DNA of 64,000 nt from an uncultured Oscillospiraceae bacterium (GCA_905192745.1 CAJJLZ010000013.1:1-64000); one strand, 5' to 3'; numbered from the stretch's first letter, positions 1 to 8,865 are shown. Program-made: numbers and translations. The notes: a model not told the origin generated them from the letters alone.

Positions 1-1569
1 TTTTCTGTTACCTTTCTCCTTAATCAAACTGTTTCCCTTGTTGACATATACACGGAGCGGGTTTATCCCGTTACTCTGGATCCCACCGTAACCACCTCCA
101 CCAGCGCGGCGGATATTGAGGACAACTGCGTCCACCAGTCCAATCCCGCCATGAATTATATTACCGCCGACCGGATGTATGTGGGATCGGAAATTCAGAA
201 TTCCTCTGCATACGAAAGCCGGATATATATCCGGTTTCCCAGAGTGACCGCTATCCCTACCTCCGCTTTCATCCGCAACGCCACTATGTATCTGGACCAC
301 TACCCCACCTCTGCTTGGCAAACCGCCGTTAATAATACCATTGATGTATACGAGGTCGGCGGCTACAACTGGAACACCAGCACGATAACGTGGAATTCAC
401 AGGCCGGCTATGCTTTCAGCAACCGTATCACCAGCCGCGTAACCGACAAATCTTATTCGACGGAAAGCTTTGATGTTACGTCGCTGGTGCAGAAGTGGTA
501 TAGAACAACGGCGTCCAACAACGGGCTGGTTATCAAGCCCCGCACACTGGACACCGCCAAAACCAACCGTACCTGCTTTTACAGCAGTGACTGCAGCTCT
601 TCCTATGCGGCAAAGCGTCCCCGTATAACAATCGAGTATTACACGGGAAGCCCTGTTTCGGGGATTACCAGCAACGGCATATACTTTATCCGCAGCGTAT
701 ACAGCGGAAAATATATCGACGTACGCAATAGCGGCGGAGTAAATACGGATGTGCTTCAGTATTCCTTTAACGGCGGAAAAAACCAGCAGTGGCAGGTCAA
801 ATACCATGGCGGCGGCGTTTACAGCTTTATCCCGCAGCACAATACCGCGCTGCGGCTGGACGTCCCGAACGGGCTGGATTCCAGCGGTCTGAATATGCAG
901 GTGTATTCCTTCAATAATGCGAAAGCGCAATTATTCCGTATCTACTCCAACGGAGATTCTTATGGAAGCTACCGGATCATGCCGCTGTGCAGCAGCACCC
1001 GTGTTTTGGATATCGAAGGGCCAAGTACGGCGGACGCCGCTCCCATACAGATATGGACATGGAGCGGTTCCAACCAGATGCGCTGGTGTTTTGAAAAGGT
1101 CGATTACGGCAACGCCCCGCGTTATACGGATATTGCAACTTCGGCTGGCATGCATATGAACTGCGCGGGATTCGCGTTGAGAATTAATGGTTATCTCAGC
1201 GGCTCTATATTAGGCGTTTCCAGCGGAGCGTCTGTTGAAACCGTTGCGGATAAAACACTAACGTATTTCTATGCTAACTGTCCCAATCGGTCTATCCGGC
1301 GAATACCCGGTGTGAATCTCGCACCAACGTATCCAATTTATAGCAACGAATATCGCGTTGCGTTAAGAGTAGTAAACGGCGTCCCATATGACTATCATTT
1401 CATGATTCAAACAAGCGACGGCCATTGGGCGCATAAACCGGGAAATCTGGCCTGCGAATCGCTGGGACTCATTAATCCCTCGACATATAATTGGGCGTAC
1501 GATTACGGCGGAAGCACCGGTGTGCGGAATTATAACAGCGATGTAATCTATTTTGCTGTCACCCGATAA
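1..1569 (+). CDS. Multidomain surface/secreted protein: DNRLRE domain, ricin-type lectin, C-terminal Cys/His domain (5' partial)
   Basis: The frame is open from base 1 to a stop at 1567-1569, so 522 C-terminal residues are visible and the true start lies upstream. Residues about 20-215 (counted from base 1) resemble the DNRLRE beta-sandwich found in exported clostridial proteins, introduced by YPVTLDPTV. Residues about 226-370 form a ricin-type beta-trefoil, with sugar-fold motifs such as NQQWQV and NQMRWCF. The last 150 residues hold MNCAGFALR and, 75 residues later, DYHFMIQ and GHWAHKPG. A conserved Cys followed by His is what papain/NlpC-like cysteine peptidases show, but I cannot confirm the fold. 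A cell-surface or secreted carbohydrate-binding effector is the best guess. No terminator separates it from the next gene 48 bp downstream. Confidence 0.75.
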   Translation, partial: FSVTFLLNQTVSLVDIYTERVYPVTLDPTVTTSTSAADIEDNCVHQSNPAMNYITADRMYVGSEIQNSSAYESRIYIRFPRVTAIPTSAFIRNATMYLDHYPTSAWQTAVNNTIDVYEVGGYNWNTSTITWNSQAGYAFSNRITSRVTDKSYSTESFDVTSLVQKWYRTTASNNGLVIKPRTLDTAKTNRTCFYSSDCSSSYAAKRPRITIEYYTGSPVSGITSNGIYFIRSVYSGKYIDVRNSGGVNTDVLQYSFNGGKNQQWQVKYHGGGVYSFIPQHNTALRLDVPNGLDSSGLNMQVYSFNNAKAQLFRIYSNGDSYGSYRIMPLCSSTRVLDIEGPSTADAAPIQIWTWSGSNQMRWCFEKVDYGNAPRYTDIATSAGMHMNCAGFALRINGYLSGSILGVSSGASVETVADKTLTYFYANCPNRSIRRIPGVNLAPTYPIYSNEYRVALRVVNGVPYDYHFMIQTSDGHWAHKPGNLACESLGLINPSTYNWAYDYGGSTGVRNYNSDVIYFAVTR

Positions 1570-1616
1570 CTCAACGATTATTTAATTTTCAATTAAAACA
1601 GGAGGATTTTCTTCTT

Positions 1617-2510
1617 ATGAGAAAACAAGCGTTCTTATTTCTGTCCCTTCTTCTGGCGACAGGTCTTCTTTTTGCCTCCTGCGCATCGCAGACGACCAGA
1701 AAAGGCTCTTCCGCAAACTCCTCGTCCCCGGCGAACGCCGAACATACAGAAACACAAACGTCGGTGTCCGGTGGCGGAACCCTTCCGGCGGGCGCAACCA
1801 CGGCCGGGACATGCCCCTCCGCCACCGACAGGATTCCGGACGCTACGGAAGAAAGCACGGCCACGGAAACAACATGGCCGAAAACCGATCAGATGATCAA
1901 AACGGAGCAAATTCTCGCCCTGCAGAGCATCGGAAGCGTGGACTCCTTGATTAAAACCGCCTATTCGCAGGAGGAACTGCTTCGCGATGTTTTCTTCGGC
2001 GGCACAGACAATTTTAACACTATGCTGAACTATATCGCGGAAAAATTCCCGTTGGAATGCATCCGCACCTTTGAAAAAGACGGTTCTCTGCCCTATTGTA
2101 TTTATAAACTCCGGGAGGGAGGACGCCTGTACATATTTTTCCATGGCGGCGGTTTGTGGTTTGCCGACTCTGTGTTTATTATAAAAGAACCGCTCTCTCA
2201 AAACGACTTCAAAAAAATAACCCCCGGCAAATCCCTGGCGGATGTTCTGAAAATCGACGAAGGAGCTCGTCTATATAATGAGGCGCATCCGGAAACCTTC
2301 GGCGTTTTACTAAAAACTGTTCATTTAGTAAAGGACGGCTTCCTGATGATTTCCTATCAAAAGCCGGCCGGAGAATGGGAGAGAAACTGGTACGACATCT
2401 ATTCCCAAAAGGATATCCGGATAGAATCGGTAGAATTTATTCCGAACGGGAATCCTCTTTGGGCAGACGGCGGGCGGTATACCCTGCTGGAACAAGATTT
2501 TCCAAGCTGA
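1617..2510 (+). CDS. Putative lipoprotein of unknown function
   Basis: The 297-residue product starts at ATG 1617 behind a strong AGGAGG ribosome site at about 1601. An N-terminal signal peptide with a hydrophobic core ends in the lipobox LFASC, so Cys21-Cys22 would be lipid-modified. A Ser/Thr/Ala/Pro-rich linker (roughly residues 25-90) then leads to a soluble domain with no motif I recognise. It is probably anchored on the outer face of the membrane. It follows the lectin-domain protein closely and may be co-transcribed with it and with the next small anchored protein. Confidence 0.75.
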   Translation: MRKQAFLFLSLLLATGLLFASCASQTTRKGSSANSSSPANAEHTETQTSVSGGGTLPAGATTAGTCPSATDRIPDATEESTATETTWPKTDQMIKTEQILALQSIGSVDSLIKTAYSQEELLRDVFFGGTDNFNTMLNYIAEKFPLECIRTFEKDGSLPYCIYKLREGGRLYIFFHGGGLWFADSVFIIKEPLSQNDFKKITPGKSLADVLKIDEGARLYNEAHPETFGVLLKTVHLVKDGFLMISYQKPAGEWERNWYDIYSQKDIRIESVEFIPNGNPLWADGGRYTLLEQDFPS

Positions 2511-2550
2511 TAAACGGCCGTGGGCCGTTTTGTAAAAGGTGGCTTTGACT

Positions 2551-2967
2551 ATGAAAAGGAAACGGCTGCGGATCGCAGCAAGGGTGATTGCCTTTGTTTT
2601 TCTTCTTATCCTCGTTCTGATTCTGAGTCTCAAATACGGTTGGCGGCTGTTTGGCACGCGCTTTTGCGACCGTCCTGTCACCATTGCCATTCACCAAATC
2701 AGCGTAAATGAAGATGAGATCCTTTTATCCGGCAGCACCACGTCAAGCATGAATAAATACGACGGCTATGTACTGAAAATCGAAGGGGACACCGCATACA
2801 TTGGCATAAAAACACGCACGTTCTGGGCCAGCAAAAATTGGGGGTTGTTTGACCTCTCTATCCCGCTGGAGGCTCCTGTCTCCAAAGTCGTCCTGAAGGG
2901 CGGAGATACGGAACGGGTCATTTGGCCGGAGGATTCCGCGTACGCGGAATCCTCCCCGTCACAATAG
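2551..2967 (+). CDS. Small membrane-anchored protein of unknown function
   Basis: I chose ATG 2551 because AAAGGTGG lies just upstream; an in-frame GTG at 2539 sits inside that ribosome site. The product has about 138 residues. A basic N-terminus (MKRKRLRIAAR) is followed by one transmembrane helix (roughly residues 8-30) and an extracytoplasmic beta-rich domain without recognised motifs. The last codons run through a perfect 28-bp palindrome at 2928-2955, and an intrinsic terminator follows at 2983. It is probably the last gene of a short transcript with the lipoprotein. Confidence 0.6.
   Translation: MKRKRLRIAARVIAFVFLLILVLILSLKYGWRLFGTRFCDRPVTIAIHQISVNEDEILLSGSTTSSMNKYDGYVLKIEGDTAYIGIKTRTFWASKNWGLFDLSIPLEAPVSKVVLKGGDTERVIWPEDSAYAESSPSQ
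2928..2955. repeat. Perfect 28-bp palindrome inside the 3' end of a CDS
   Basis: Bases 2928-2955 read identically on both strands, centred on GCGTACGC, and encode the residues PEDSAYAES. A second perfect palindrome (2983-3006) follows 27 bp later and shares the GCGTACGC centre. Confidence 0.8.
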
Positions 2968-2982
2968 CGCAGTCGCAGCAAA

Positions 2983-3012
2983 AGCGGGAGGCGTACGCCT
3001 CCCGCTTGATTT
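2983..3012 (+). terminator. Intrinsic terminator after the small anchored protein
   Basis: A perfect 24-bp palindrome (2983-3006, centred on GCGTACGC) is followed by TTGATTTT, giving a GC-rich hairpin and U-tract just past the stop at 2967. Confidence 0.65.
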
Positions 3013-3018
3013 TAAGAA

Positions 3019-3049
3019 ATAAAAAACGCCCGGCCTGTTGGCTGGACGC
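3019..3049 (-). terminator. Intrinsic terminator of the solitary 5S rRNA gene
   Basis: On the minus strand a 10-bp stem (3040-3049 with 3026-3035, one mismatch, with G-U wobbles) and AACA loop are followed by a run of six T. It lies 8 bp past the 5S 3' end. Confidence 0.7.
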
Positions 3050-3056
3050 TTTGGAT

Positions 3057-3172
<116 letters not shown>

Positions 3173-3197
3173 TGTTCCTTTTTGGGGAACAAGCGGT

Positions 3198-3226
3198 AGT
3201 ATATCACACAAAGCGTCAGAATGCAA
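3198..3226 (-). promoter_or_regulatory. Promoter of the 5S rRNA gene
   Basis: Minus strand: -35 TTGCAT (3221-3226), 17-bp spacer, -10 TATACT (3198-3203). Start of transcription is expected near 3191, about 20 nt before the mature 5S end. The leader begins with a small inverted repeat, TGTTCC...GGAACA (3174-3192). Confidence 0.75.
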
Positions 3227-3266
3227 GAGATTTTTTGATTTTTCTTTATTTGTTTTTTTGCGGCCC

Positions 3267-3296
3267 GGTTGTCCGTCTGGACAACCTTTCCTTTTT
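3267..3296 (+). terminator. Possible intrinsic terminator
   Basis: A perfect 8-bp stem GGTTGTCC/GGACAACC with GTCT loop (3267-3286) is followed by TTTCCTTTTT. No plus-strand gene ends here, so it may be a backup terminator for the upstream transcript or may block antisense reading of the 5S gene. Confidence 0.4.
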
Positions 3297-3358
3297 GTCT
3301 CCTTTTCCGATTTGTGTCATCAACACCAGACCGCCGGGCCATACTAGGGAAAACACCC

Positions 3359-3492
3359 GGGAGTGTCCTAATCGCGCATTTTATAAAACAAGTATTTTAG
3401 ACATGCGCATATTGAAGATGCCTATTTTCAAGGAGAGAGCGCGTCATAGTACAATGTGTCCTTTTTATTAACTGCGTTTTTTGGACACTCCC
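3359..3492. mobile_element. 134-bp MITE-like element with about 30-bp inverted repeats and 9-bp target duplication
   Basis: The ends are exact inverted repeats for 10 bp (GGGAGTGTCC, 3359-3368; GGACACTCCC, 3483-3492). They remain about 80% matched over 30 bp. The element is flanked by the direct repeat AAAACACCC (3350-3358 and 3493-3501). Size, repeat length and a 9-bp duplication fit a non-autonomous relative of IS256-type (mutator) elements; the family assignment is inference. It contains no gene. Its right flank ends 8 bp before the -35 of the exopolysaccharide promoter. Confidence 0.75.
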
Positions 3493-3508
3493 AAAACACC
3501 CCCTTACA

Positions 3509-3537
3509 TTGACAATCCCCGACTTATTTGATATATT
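3509..3537 (+). promoter_or_regulatory. Vegetative promoter of the exopolysaccharide cluster
   Basis: Consensus -35 TTGACA (3509-3514), 17-bp spacer, -10 TATATT (3532-3537). It gives a leader of about 100 nt before the first glycosyltransferase. The TTG of this -35 box is also the first possible codon of the downstream frame, which argues against using that upstream start. Confidence 0.75.
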
Positions 3538-3640
3538 GCTTATAAACCAATGGAGCCTGTCCCCATTGAACGGCATCCCTCTCCCCGTCTTTCCGCGGAT
3601 GCCGGCCCAGCGCCGAAGCAAAAGGAAGGAGCTTTCTGCC

Positions 3641-4699
3641 TTGGTTGTTCTTTATCTTACCTTTATAGATTTCGGTGAAATGAAATCTGGGTCTTCCGTG
3701 CGGCCTCAGAAAATATATGACGCCTTTCTCGAGCGCGGACACACTGTGAAACTGCTTGAGGGACAGCAAAATCGTTATAAGGACCGAAGAAAACGGGTAA
3801 AAGCTATTCTGGACTGGTTAAAAGACAACCGACCGGATATCTGTTATGTCGAACCGCCTTCCGGTCCGTTTTTTTGCACATTGGATCTGAAACTGCTGAA
3901 AACCGTTCATAAGCTGGGCATACCGGTCGGCCTGTTTTATCGCGACGCGCACTGGCTGTATGCCGACTGGTGGGGAGTCGGCGGGCCGAAAGCCGCTCTG
4001 CTGAGGGCGATGCACAAAAGAGATATCCGGGTTTTTGCACGCTGCTGCGATACTTTGTATTTTCCAAGCGCGTCCATGGCCGAGCTGTTTCGCCGTTATT
4101 CCTTTGCACAGATGGATATTCTGCCGCCCGCTTGCGTAAGCGTAACGGAACCGCATCCCGCCCTTGCGCACCGCATGATTTATGTCGGCGGCATCCGGGA
4201 CGCCTATGGCACCGATGTTTTGCTTTCCGCGTTCAGGCGTTTGAATCGTGCCGAAACAAAGGTCGAATTGTATCTCGTATGCCGCGAAGCGGAAATGGCG
4301 AATATGCCCGGTGAAAGCTATGACTACGACTGGCTGAAAGTGTTTCATGTGCAGGGCGATGGGTTGAAAGAGCTTTACGCCCGCTGCGATGCCGGTATCA
4401 TCCCTTTAAAACGGGATAAATATATGGATTTCAGCATTCCGGTAAAGCTGATGGAATATCTGGGGTATGGACTGCCGGTGATCTCCACCGACTGCACGGA
4501 AACCGCCGCTTTTGTTGAAGCGAATCATTGCGGGCTCCTTTGCCGTGACAATGGGGATTCTCTGGCCGAAACGATCGAAGCCTTCTATTCCGAGAACACG
4601 GATCATCGGGCTTTGGCACAAAACGTACAGGAAACCGCCGCCAACAATCGCTGGGTAAACCGCGTCGATAAAATCGTGCGGGACCTTTCCGGGCAATAA
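3641..4699 (+). CDS. Glycosyltransferase, GT4/GT1-like (exopolysaccharide cluster)
   Basis: I chose TTG 3641 (352 residues). It follows GGAAGGA by about 10 nt and places the Rossmann strand LVVLYLTFIDF at the N-terminus; the frame is open upstream to 3509, but that segment overlaps the promoter. A GT-B fold is indicated by the N-terminal SGSSVRPQKIYDAFLERGH and by a C-terminal nucleotide-sugar region with MIYVGGIRDAYG and PVKLMEYLGYGLPVISTD. The cytoplasmic enzyme would add a sugar to a lipid-linked glycan. First gene of a four-gene cluster with flippase, second glycosyltransferase and ligase. Confidence 0.8.
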   Translation: MVVLYLTFIDFGEMKSGSSVRPQKIYDAFLERGHTVKLLEGQQNRYKDRRKRVKAILDWLKDNRPDICYVEPPSGPFFCTLDLKLLKTVHKLGIPVGLFYRDAHWLYADWWGVGGPKAALLRAMHKRDIRVFARCCDTLYFPSASMAELFRRYSFAQMDILPPACVSVTEPHPALAHRMIYVGGIRDAYGTDVLLSAFRRLNRAETKVELYLVCREAEMANMPGESYDYDWLKVFHVQGDGLKELYARCDAGIIPLKRDKYMDFSIPVKLMEYLGYGLPVISTDCTETAAFVEANHCGLLCRDNGDSLAETIEAFYSENTDHRALAQNVQETAANNRWVNRVDKIVRDLSGQ

Positions 4700-4725
4700 G
4701 GCGGCGGTATTGATAGGAGCAGAGC

Positions 4726-6060
4726 ATGGCAGCCTTGATAAATAAAATTCGTTCCGTAATCCGCAAATTGCTGGATAAGGGATTTTTCCATATCTTTATC
4801 GGCAACACACTGGTCAAATGCATCAGTTTATGCTCCGCCATTTTACTTCCGCGGATTATTGTGCCGGAAAGTCTTTACGGCCTGCTCTCCACGGTGGATA
4901 ATGTAAATTCTTACCTGATTCTGATTAACGGGATGGGCCTGTCCACCTCCGTGCTTCGCTTTTGCGCGATGAAAAACACGCAAAAGGAAAAAACGGCGGT
5001 TTTTCGTTTCTGCCTGAAAATCGGATTGCTGGCGGACGGCGTGGTTCTTCTGGTTTTTATTCCCCTTTTGCTGTTCTCCAGCCTCTTTTCCGGGGGAAAT
5101 TATGGGGCCGCCAAATACTATATCCTGATTTCCTGTCTGATCCCGTTGCTGACCTATCTGCAGGATATCGCCATGGTTTATATGCGCGCCAATCTTCTCA
5201 ACAAGGAATTTTCCCGGATATCCGTGCTGTACACCGCGTGCTATGCCGGTTTTCAGATTGCGCTGGCGCTGGTCTTTTCTCTGAACGGCGTGTTCATCGG
5301 CCGTTACCTTGCCCTGTCGCTGATCGTTTTGGTCGGCTTTGCCATGCTTTACCGCAATCAGGTGCTGACGCGGGAACCATCGCCTCTGGCGAAAAGTGAA
5401 AAGAAAGAGATTCTGTGGTTCGGCGTCGGCGCCATGATTACCAACGCTTTCTCCCTGATTATGCCGTTAAACGAAACGCTGGTGGTCAATCTTGTTCTGA
5501 AGGATCTGGCTACGACCGCTTATTATAAAGCGGCGTCCATGGTTCCAAGCAACCTGCAATATATCGCCACCTCCGTGGTTGTATTTATTTTCCCCTATTT
5601 TGCCCGCCACACGGGGGACGGCGCCTGGATCAAGAAGAATTCCAAACGTGTGCTGCTGGGTATGTGCGGAATCATGCTCCCGATTATCGCCGTGGGCTAT
5701 TGGATTACGCCGCAGATCATTCTGCTCATTTACGGACAGAATTACGCGCCCGCTATTTCGATCATGCGCCCGATGTGGATTGCCTTCGGAATCAACGCCA
5801 TTGTGCGCATTCCCATCGGAAATGCTCTTGCCGCGCTGGGGGAATTGAAGTTCAATATCGTGCTTTCCGCGGTTATCAGCGTGCTGCATCTGGGGTTGGA
5901 TTTCCTGTTCATCTCCCAGCTCGGCATCGGCGGCGCCGCCTACGCCCTGATGGTCTCCTATGCCGTTTCCAGCCTGTGCAGTATTTTTTATCTGTTCCGG
6001 AACTGCCGCGGAAAATGGAACCGGCCGCCGCTTTGCGAAGAAGGTGAACCGACAAAATGA
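4726..6060 (+). CDS. Polysaccharide (lipid-linked oligosaccharide) flippase, Wzx/MOP family
   Basis: The 444-residue polytopic protein has about 12-14 hydrophobic segments, the size and layout of MOP-superfamily flippases. The N-terminal amphipathic helix then LPRIIVPESLYGLLSTVDNV is typical of this family. It would move undecaprenyl-linked repeat units across the membrane. A ribosome site (AGGAG) precedes ATG 4726, 26 bp after the previous gene. Its stop overlaps the start of the next glycosyltransferase (ATGA at 6057-6060), indicating translational coupling. Confidence 0.85.
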   Translation: MAALINKIRSVIRKLLDKGFFHIFIGNTLVKCISLCSAILLPRIIVPESLYGLLSTVDNVNSYLILINGMGLSTSVLRFCAMKNTQKEKTAVFRFCLKIGLLADGVVLLVFIPLLLFSSLFSGGNYGAAKYYILISCLIPLLTYLQDIAMVYMRANLLNKEFSRISVLYTACYAGFQIALALVFSLNGVFIGRYLALSLIVLVGFAMLYRNQVLTREPSPLAKSEKKEILWFGVGAMITNAFSLIMPLNETLVVNLVLKDLATTAYYKAASMVPSNLQYIATSVVVFIFPYFARHTGDGAWIKKNSKRVLLGMCGIMLPIIAVGYWITPQIILLIYGQNYAPAISIMRPMWIAFGINAIVRIPIGNALAALGELKFNIVLSAVISVLHLGLDFLFISQLGIGGAAYALMVSYAVSSLCSIFYLFRNCRGKWNRPPLCEEGEPTK

Positions 6061-7202
6061 AAATTCTGATCGTCGCCTCCTGGTATCCGGAACCCGGCCA
6101 GCTAACCGGCTCCTTTTTCCGGGATCGGGCCCGCCTGCTGGCGCAACATGGTTGTGAGGTCAGCGTCGTCACCGCGGATTTGCGGCTTCGTACCGGCGGC
6201 GCCCCCCCCGGTATCACCGTAAGAAAAGATGGCGGAGTTACGGAATATCGCTGTTTCAAACGCAATCTGACGCCCTTCTGGGAGGGCGGGGTCGCGCGGC
6301 AGAAAGTTCCGATGATCCGCAAGTTATATGAGCAGGTTTGCCGGGATTCCGGCAAACCCGACCTGATTCACCTGGAATCGGCCCGCAGCGCCCGGGCGGC
6401 GGTCGCGCTCGCCCGGAGCGAACAGATTCCCCTCACCTATACCGAGCATTATTCCGACGTACTAAGCAGTTCCCCCGGCTCTTATTACGACCGGGTGATG
6501 CGGCTGGCCGTTTCTTCCGCTTCCCACATTTTTTTAATTTCTTCCGCCATGCGGCGTAAGCTGGATCCTCCGGATGGGAAGTGGTCCATGCTGCCCAATG
6601 AAGTGGATTTCTCCGCCTTTACGCTTTCCGAGTCTTCCCCGCCGCCCGAACGGTTTACCTTTAAAGCCCTGGGTTCGCTGCGAAAGGTGAAGGGCTATGA
6701 TCTGCTACTCAAAGCGTTTGCTTCGGTACATGCCGCGTATCCGGCCTGCCGCCTTGTTATTGGGGGAGGCGGCGAAGAGGAAGCGGCGTTGAAATCGCTG
6801 TGTGATCGGCTCTCCCTTTCCGACTGCGTGGAGTTTCCCGGTCCGGTTCCTCTGGAGGAACGCGGCGCCTTTTTCCGCGATGCCTCAGCCTTTGTCTGTT
6901 CCAGTCACACGGAAACCTTCTCCGTGGTAACGGTGGAAGCCTTTGCCTGCGGCGTGCCGGTGGTTGCGACGAAATGCGGCGGCCCGGAAGATCTGGTGAA
7001 CAAATCCAACGGATACCTTGTCGAAAAGGACAGCGTATCCGCACTGGCATCCGGGTTAACCCGGATGGTAGAAAACCGGCAGCGTTTCTGCGGGCCGGAA
7101 ATCCGTGCGCAGGCCGCCGCTCTGTACGACCGGGAAGTCATTGTCAAAAAACAAATGGACTGCTTCGCGTCGGTAATTTCCGATTATCGTCAATCCACTT
7201 GA
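6057..7202 (+). CDS. Glycosyltransferase family 4
   Basis: The 381-residue product starts at ATG 6057, overlapping the flippase stop. The N-terminus MKILIVASWYPEPGQLTGSF is the classic GT4 beginning. The C-terminal domain has FKALGSLRKVKGYDLLLKAF, LVIGGGGEE, and SHTETFSVVTVEAFACGVPV, the E-x7-E region that binds the nucleotide-sugar donor. It is likely cytoplasmic or peripheral to the membrane and builds the same glycan as the flippase exports. Confidence 0.88.
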   Translation: MKILIVASWYPEPGQLTGSFFRDRARLLAQHGCEVSVVTADLRLRTGGAPPGITVRKDGGVTEYRCFKRNLTPFWEGGVARQKVPMIRKLYEQVCRDSGKPDLIHLESARSARAAVALARSEQIPLTYTEHYSDVLSSSPGSYYDRVMRLAVSSASHIFLISSAMRRKLDPPDGKWSMLPNEVDFSAFTLSESSPPPERFTFKALGSLRKVKGYDLLLKAFASVHAAYPACRLVIGGGGEEEAALKSLCDRLSLSDCVEFPGPVPLEERGAFFRDASAFVCSSHTETFSVVTVEAFACGVPVVATKCGGPEDLVNKSNGYLVEKDSVSALASGLTRMVENRQRFCGPEIRAQAAALYDREVIVKKQMDCFASVISDYRQST

Positions 7203-7338
7203 AAAGCAGCTTAAGCTTTGTCAGGATCGCTGCCGTCTGTCAGGGCGATCACGTAGGACAGACGGCAAACAGGCCGCAAAAATGAGAGGACTTTCCAATC
7301 CATTGACCATACAGTAAAAAGGAGAATACATCGTTATT

Positions 7339-8778
7339 ATGACTGCACTCTATACGAACAGGCGGCTGGGCCGCGTCCTGACCGCCGTCTTGAGCCTGTC
7401 CTGCCTGTTCAGCAACACGCTTCCCTTTTTAAATATCGATCTGCAGGTCATCATCCTGACGCCGATGCGCACCTGCCTGCTCTTAATCAGCCTTTATTGC
7501 CTTGCCGTATGGCTGATCCGTTTGTTCCGGCGGGAATTCCGCTCCTCTCTGGCCGGATGCAGGATGCGGCTGGCCGTCCTCGGCTTTATGGGCCTGTGGA
7601 GTCTCTGCGGCGTACTCTGGCTGGTTTTCGGCGACTGCATTGCGCTGGCAAACACCGAGGTCATCGGAATCATTACATTATTCCTGTACGCCCTGTGCTT
7701 TTTCACCCTAACCAGAGATCAAAGCGACGTACGCTTCTGCTTACGGCTTCTTGTTTTATGCGGAGTGGTTCTCGCACTAATGGCCGATGTGGAAGTGGTG
7801 ATCGGTTCTTTTATAGAGGGCTCCGCTTACCACTACTCTCTCGAGGAACGAATCGCGCTGGAACAGACCCTGTTCCCTCCCAGCACGGTATTTACCAACA
7901 CCAACGACCTTTCCGCCTTCCTCCTGATCTGCCTCGCCGTAGTGATTTATCGCTTTATAACGGCCAAAACAAAAAAAGAATATATCCTCTGCTCCGTGAC
8001 GGCGCTTATCCTGCTCTCCCCTACGCCGGTCGCAAACTCCACCATATTCTTTATGGCTTTCGGCCTGCTTGTCGTGATCGCTTTCCTGTTTATTCTCTGC
8101 TGCCGGAACGGCACAAAAAAACAGCGGATCAGCAAAAGCGTCGGTCTGGCCGCCTTTGAAGGACTGTACATGTTTCCGTTGTGCGGGGCGATCAAATTTC
8201 TGGCAAACAAACTGAACACGGCCTATTTCAGCGGTAAAATAGAGGAATTCCTCGCAACGCACCAAACGGACAGCAGCGCCATCCTCGATCAACTGATAAA
8301 TAAAAACACCGGTGCCATGACCGATACGCTGCTTAACCAGCTGTCGGCCAATCAGGCCGGTTACGGCACCATCCATATCCGCTGGTGGCTGATCCGGGCC
8401 GGACTGGACTTTTCCTCACAGCATCTGTTTCTGGGCTGCGGACCGGCGGGCTTCCGCAAGCTGATGGATGGAAATGCGGTTTATGCCCCGCAAACGCGCA
8501 ATATCGTGGATCCGCATAATTTCTATATAGAACTGCTGGCCCAGTACGGCATTTTCTTTTTCCTCGCCTATCTGGGAATTTTGTTTTCCATGCTGGCGGT
8601 TTCGGTAAAACGGATGCTGGCCGAAATCAAAGCCGGCGCGCCGGGCAAAGGCGTTCTCGTCCTGCTGCTGCTGATCGCCTTCTCCTGCGCCGCTATTATG
8701 CCCAGCGGCTTTATCCGTTTTACCCCGATTTGGCTGCCCTTCTTTATTACGGTCAGCGCCTTTGAGATAAAGGATTGA
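7339..8778 (+). CDS. O-antigen ligase/polymerase-like membrane protein (Wzy/WaaL family)
   Basis: A 479-residue polytopic protein with about 10-12 hydrophobic helices and the large extracytoplasmic loop of the Wzy_C family. That loop carries HLFLGCGPAGFRKLM and NIVDPHNFYIELLAQYG, the conserved DPHN(F/L)Y(L/I)E signature. It would polymerise or ligate repeat units on the outer face of the membrane. AAAAAGGAG precedes ATG 7339 by 12 nt. The 136-bp gap before it holds an 11-bp inverted repeat (7231-7241/7257-7267) without a T-tract. A shared terminator ends the cluster. Confidence 0.85.
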   Translation: MTALYTNRRLGRVLTAVLSLSCLFSNTLPFLNIDLQVIILTPMRTCLLLISLYCLAVWLIRLFRREFRSSLAGCRMRLAVLGFMGLWSLCGVLWLVFGDCIALANTEVIGIITLFLYALCFFTLTRDQSDVRFCLRLLVLCGVVLALMADVEVVIGSFIEGSAYHYSLEERIALEQTLFPPSTVFTNTNDLSAFLLICLAVVIYRFITAKTKKEYILCSVTALILLSPTPVANSTIFFMAFGLLVVIAFLFILCCRNGTKKQRISKSVGLAAFEGLYMFPLCGAIKFLANKLNTAYFSGKIEEFLATHQTDSSAILDQLINKNTGAMTDTLLNQLSANQAGYGTIHIRWWLIRAGLDFSSQHLFLGCGPAGFRKLMDGNAVYAPQTRNIVDPHNFYIELLAQYGIFFFLAYLGILFSMLAVSVKRMLAEIKAGAPGKGVLVLLLLIAFSCAAIMPSGFIRFTPIWLPFFITVSAFEIKD

Positions 8779-8810
8779 CCGCGTTCAACACTTCTTCCTG
8801 TTAGATATAG

Positions 8811-8855
8811 AAATCCCCCGTTTTCCGCTTTGCACCGGAAAAACGGGGGATTTTT
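8811..8855. terminator. Bidirectional terminator between convergent genes
   Basis: AAATCCCCCGTTTTCCG and its near-complement CGGAAAAACGGGGGATTT form a long stem. An A-tract lies on the left and TTTTT on the right, serving the ligase gene (plus) and the glycosyltransferase ending at 8866 (minus). Confidence 0.85.
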
Positions 8856-8865
8856 CATCCATCTT

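Noticed and set aside
3509..3640. In-frame upstream extension of the first glycosyltransferase from TTG 3509
   Set aside because: The TTG is the -35 box of a consensus promoter, has no ribosome site, and the extra residues are not glycosyltransferase-like; TTG 3641 has a good site.
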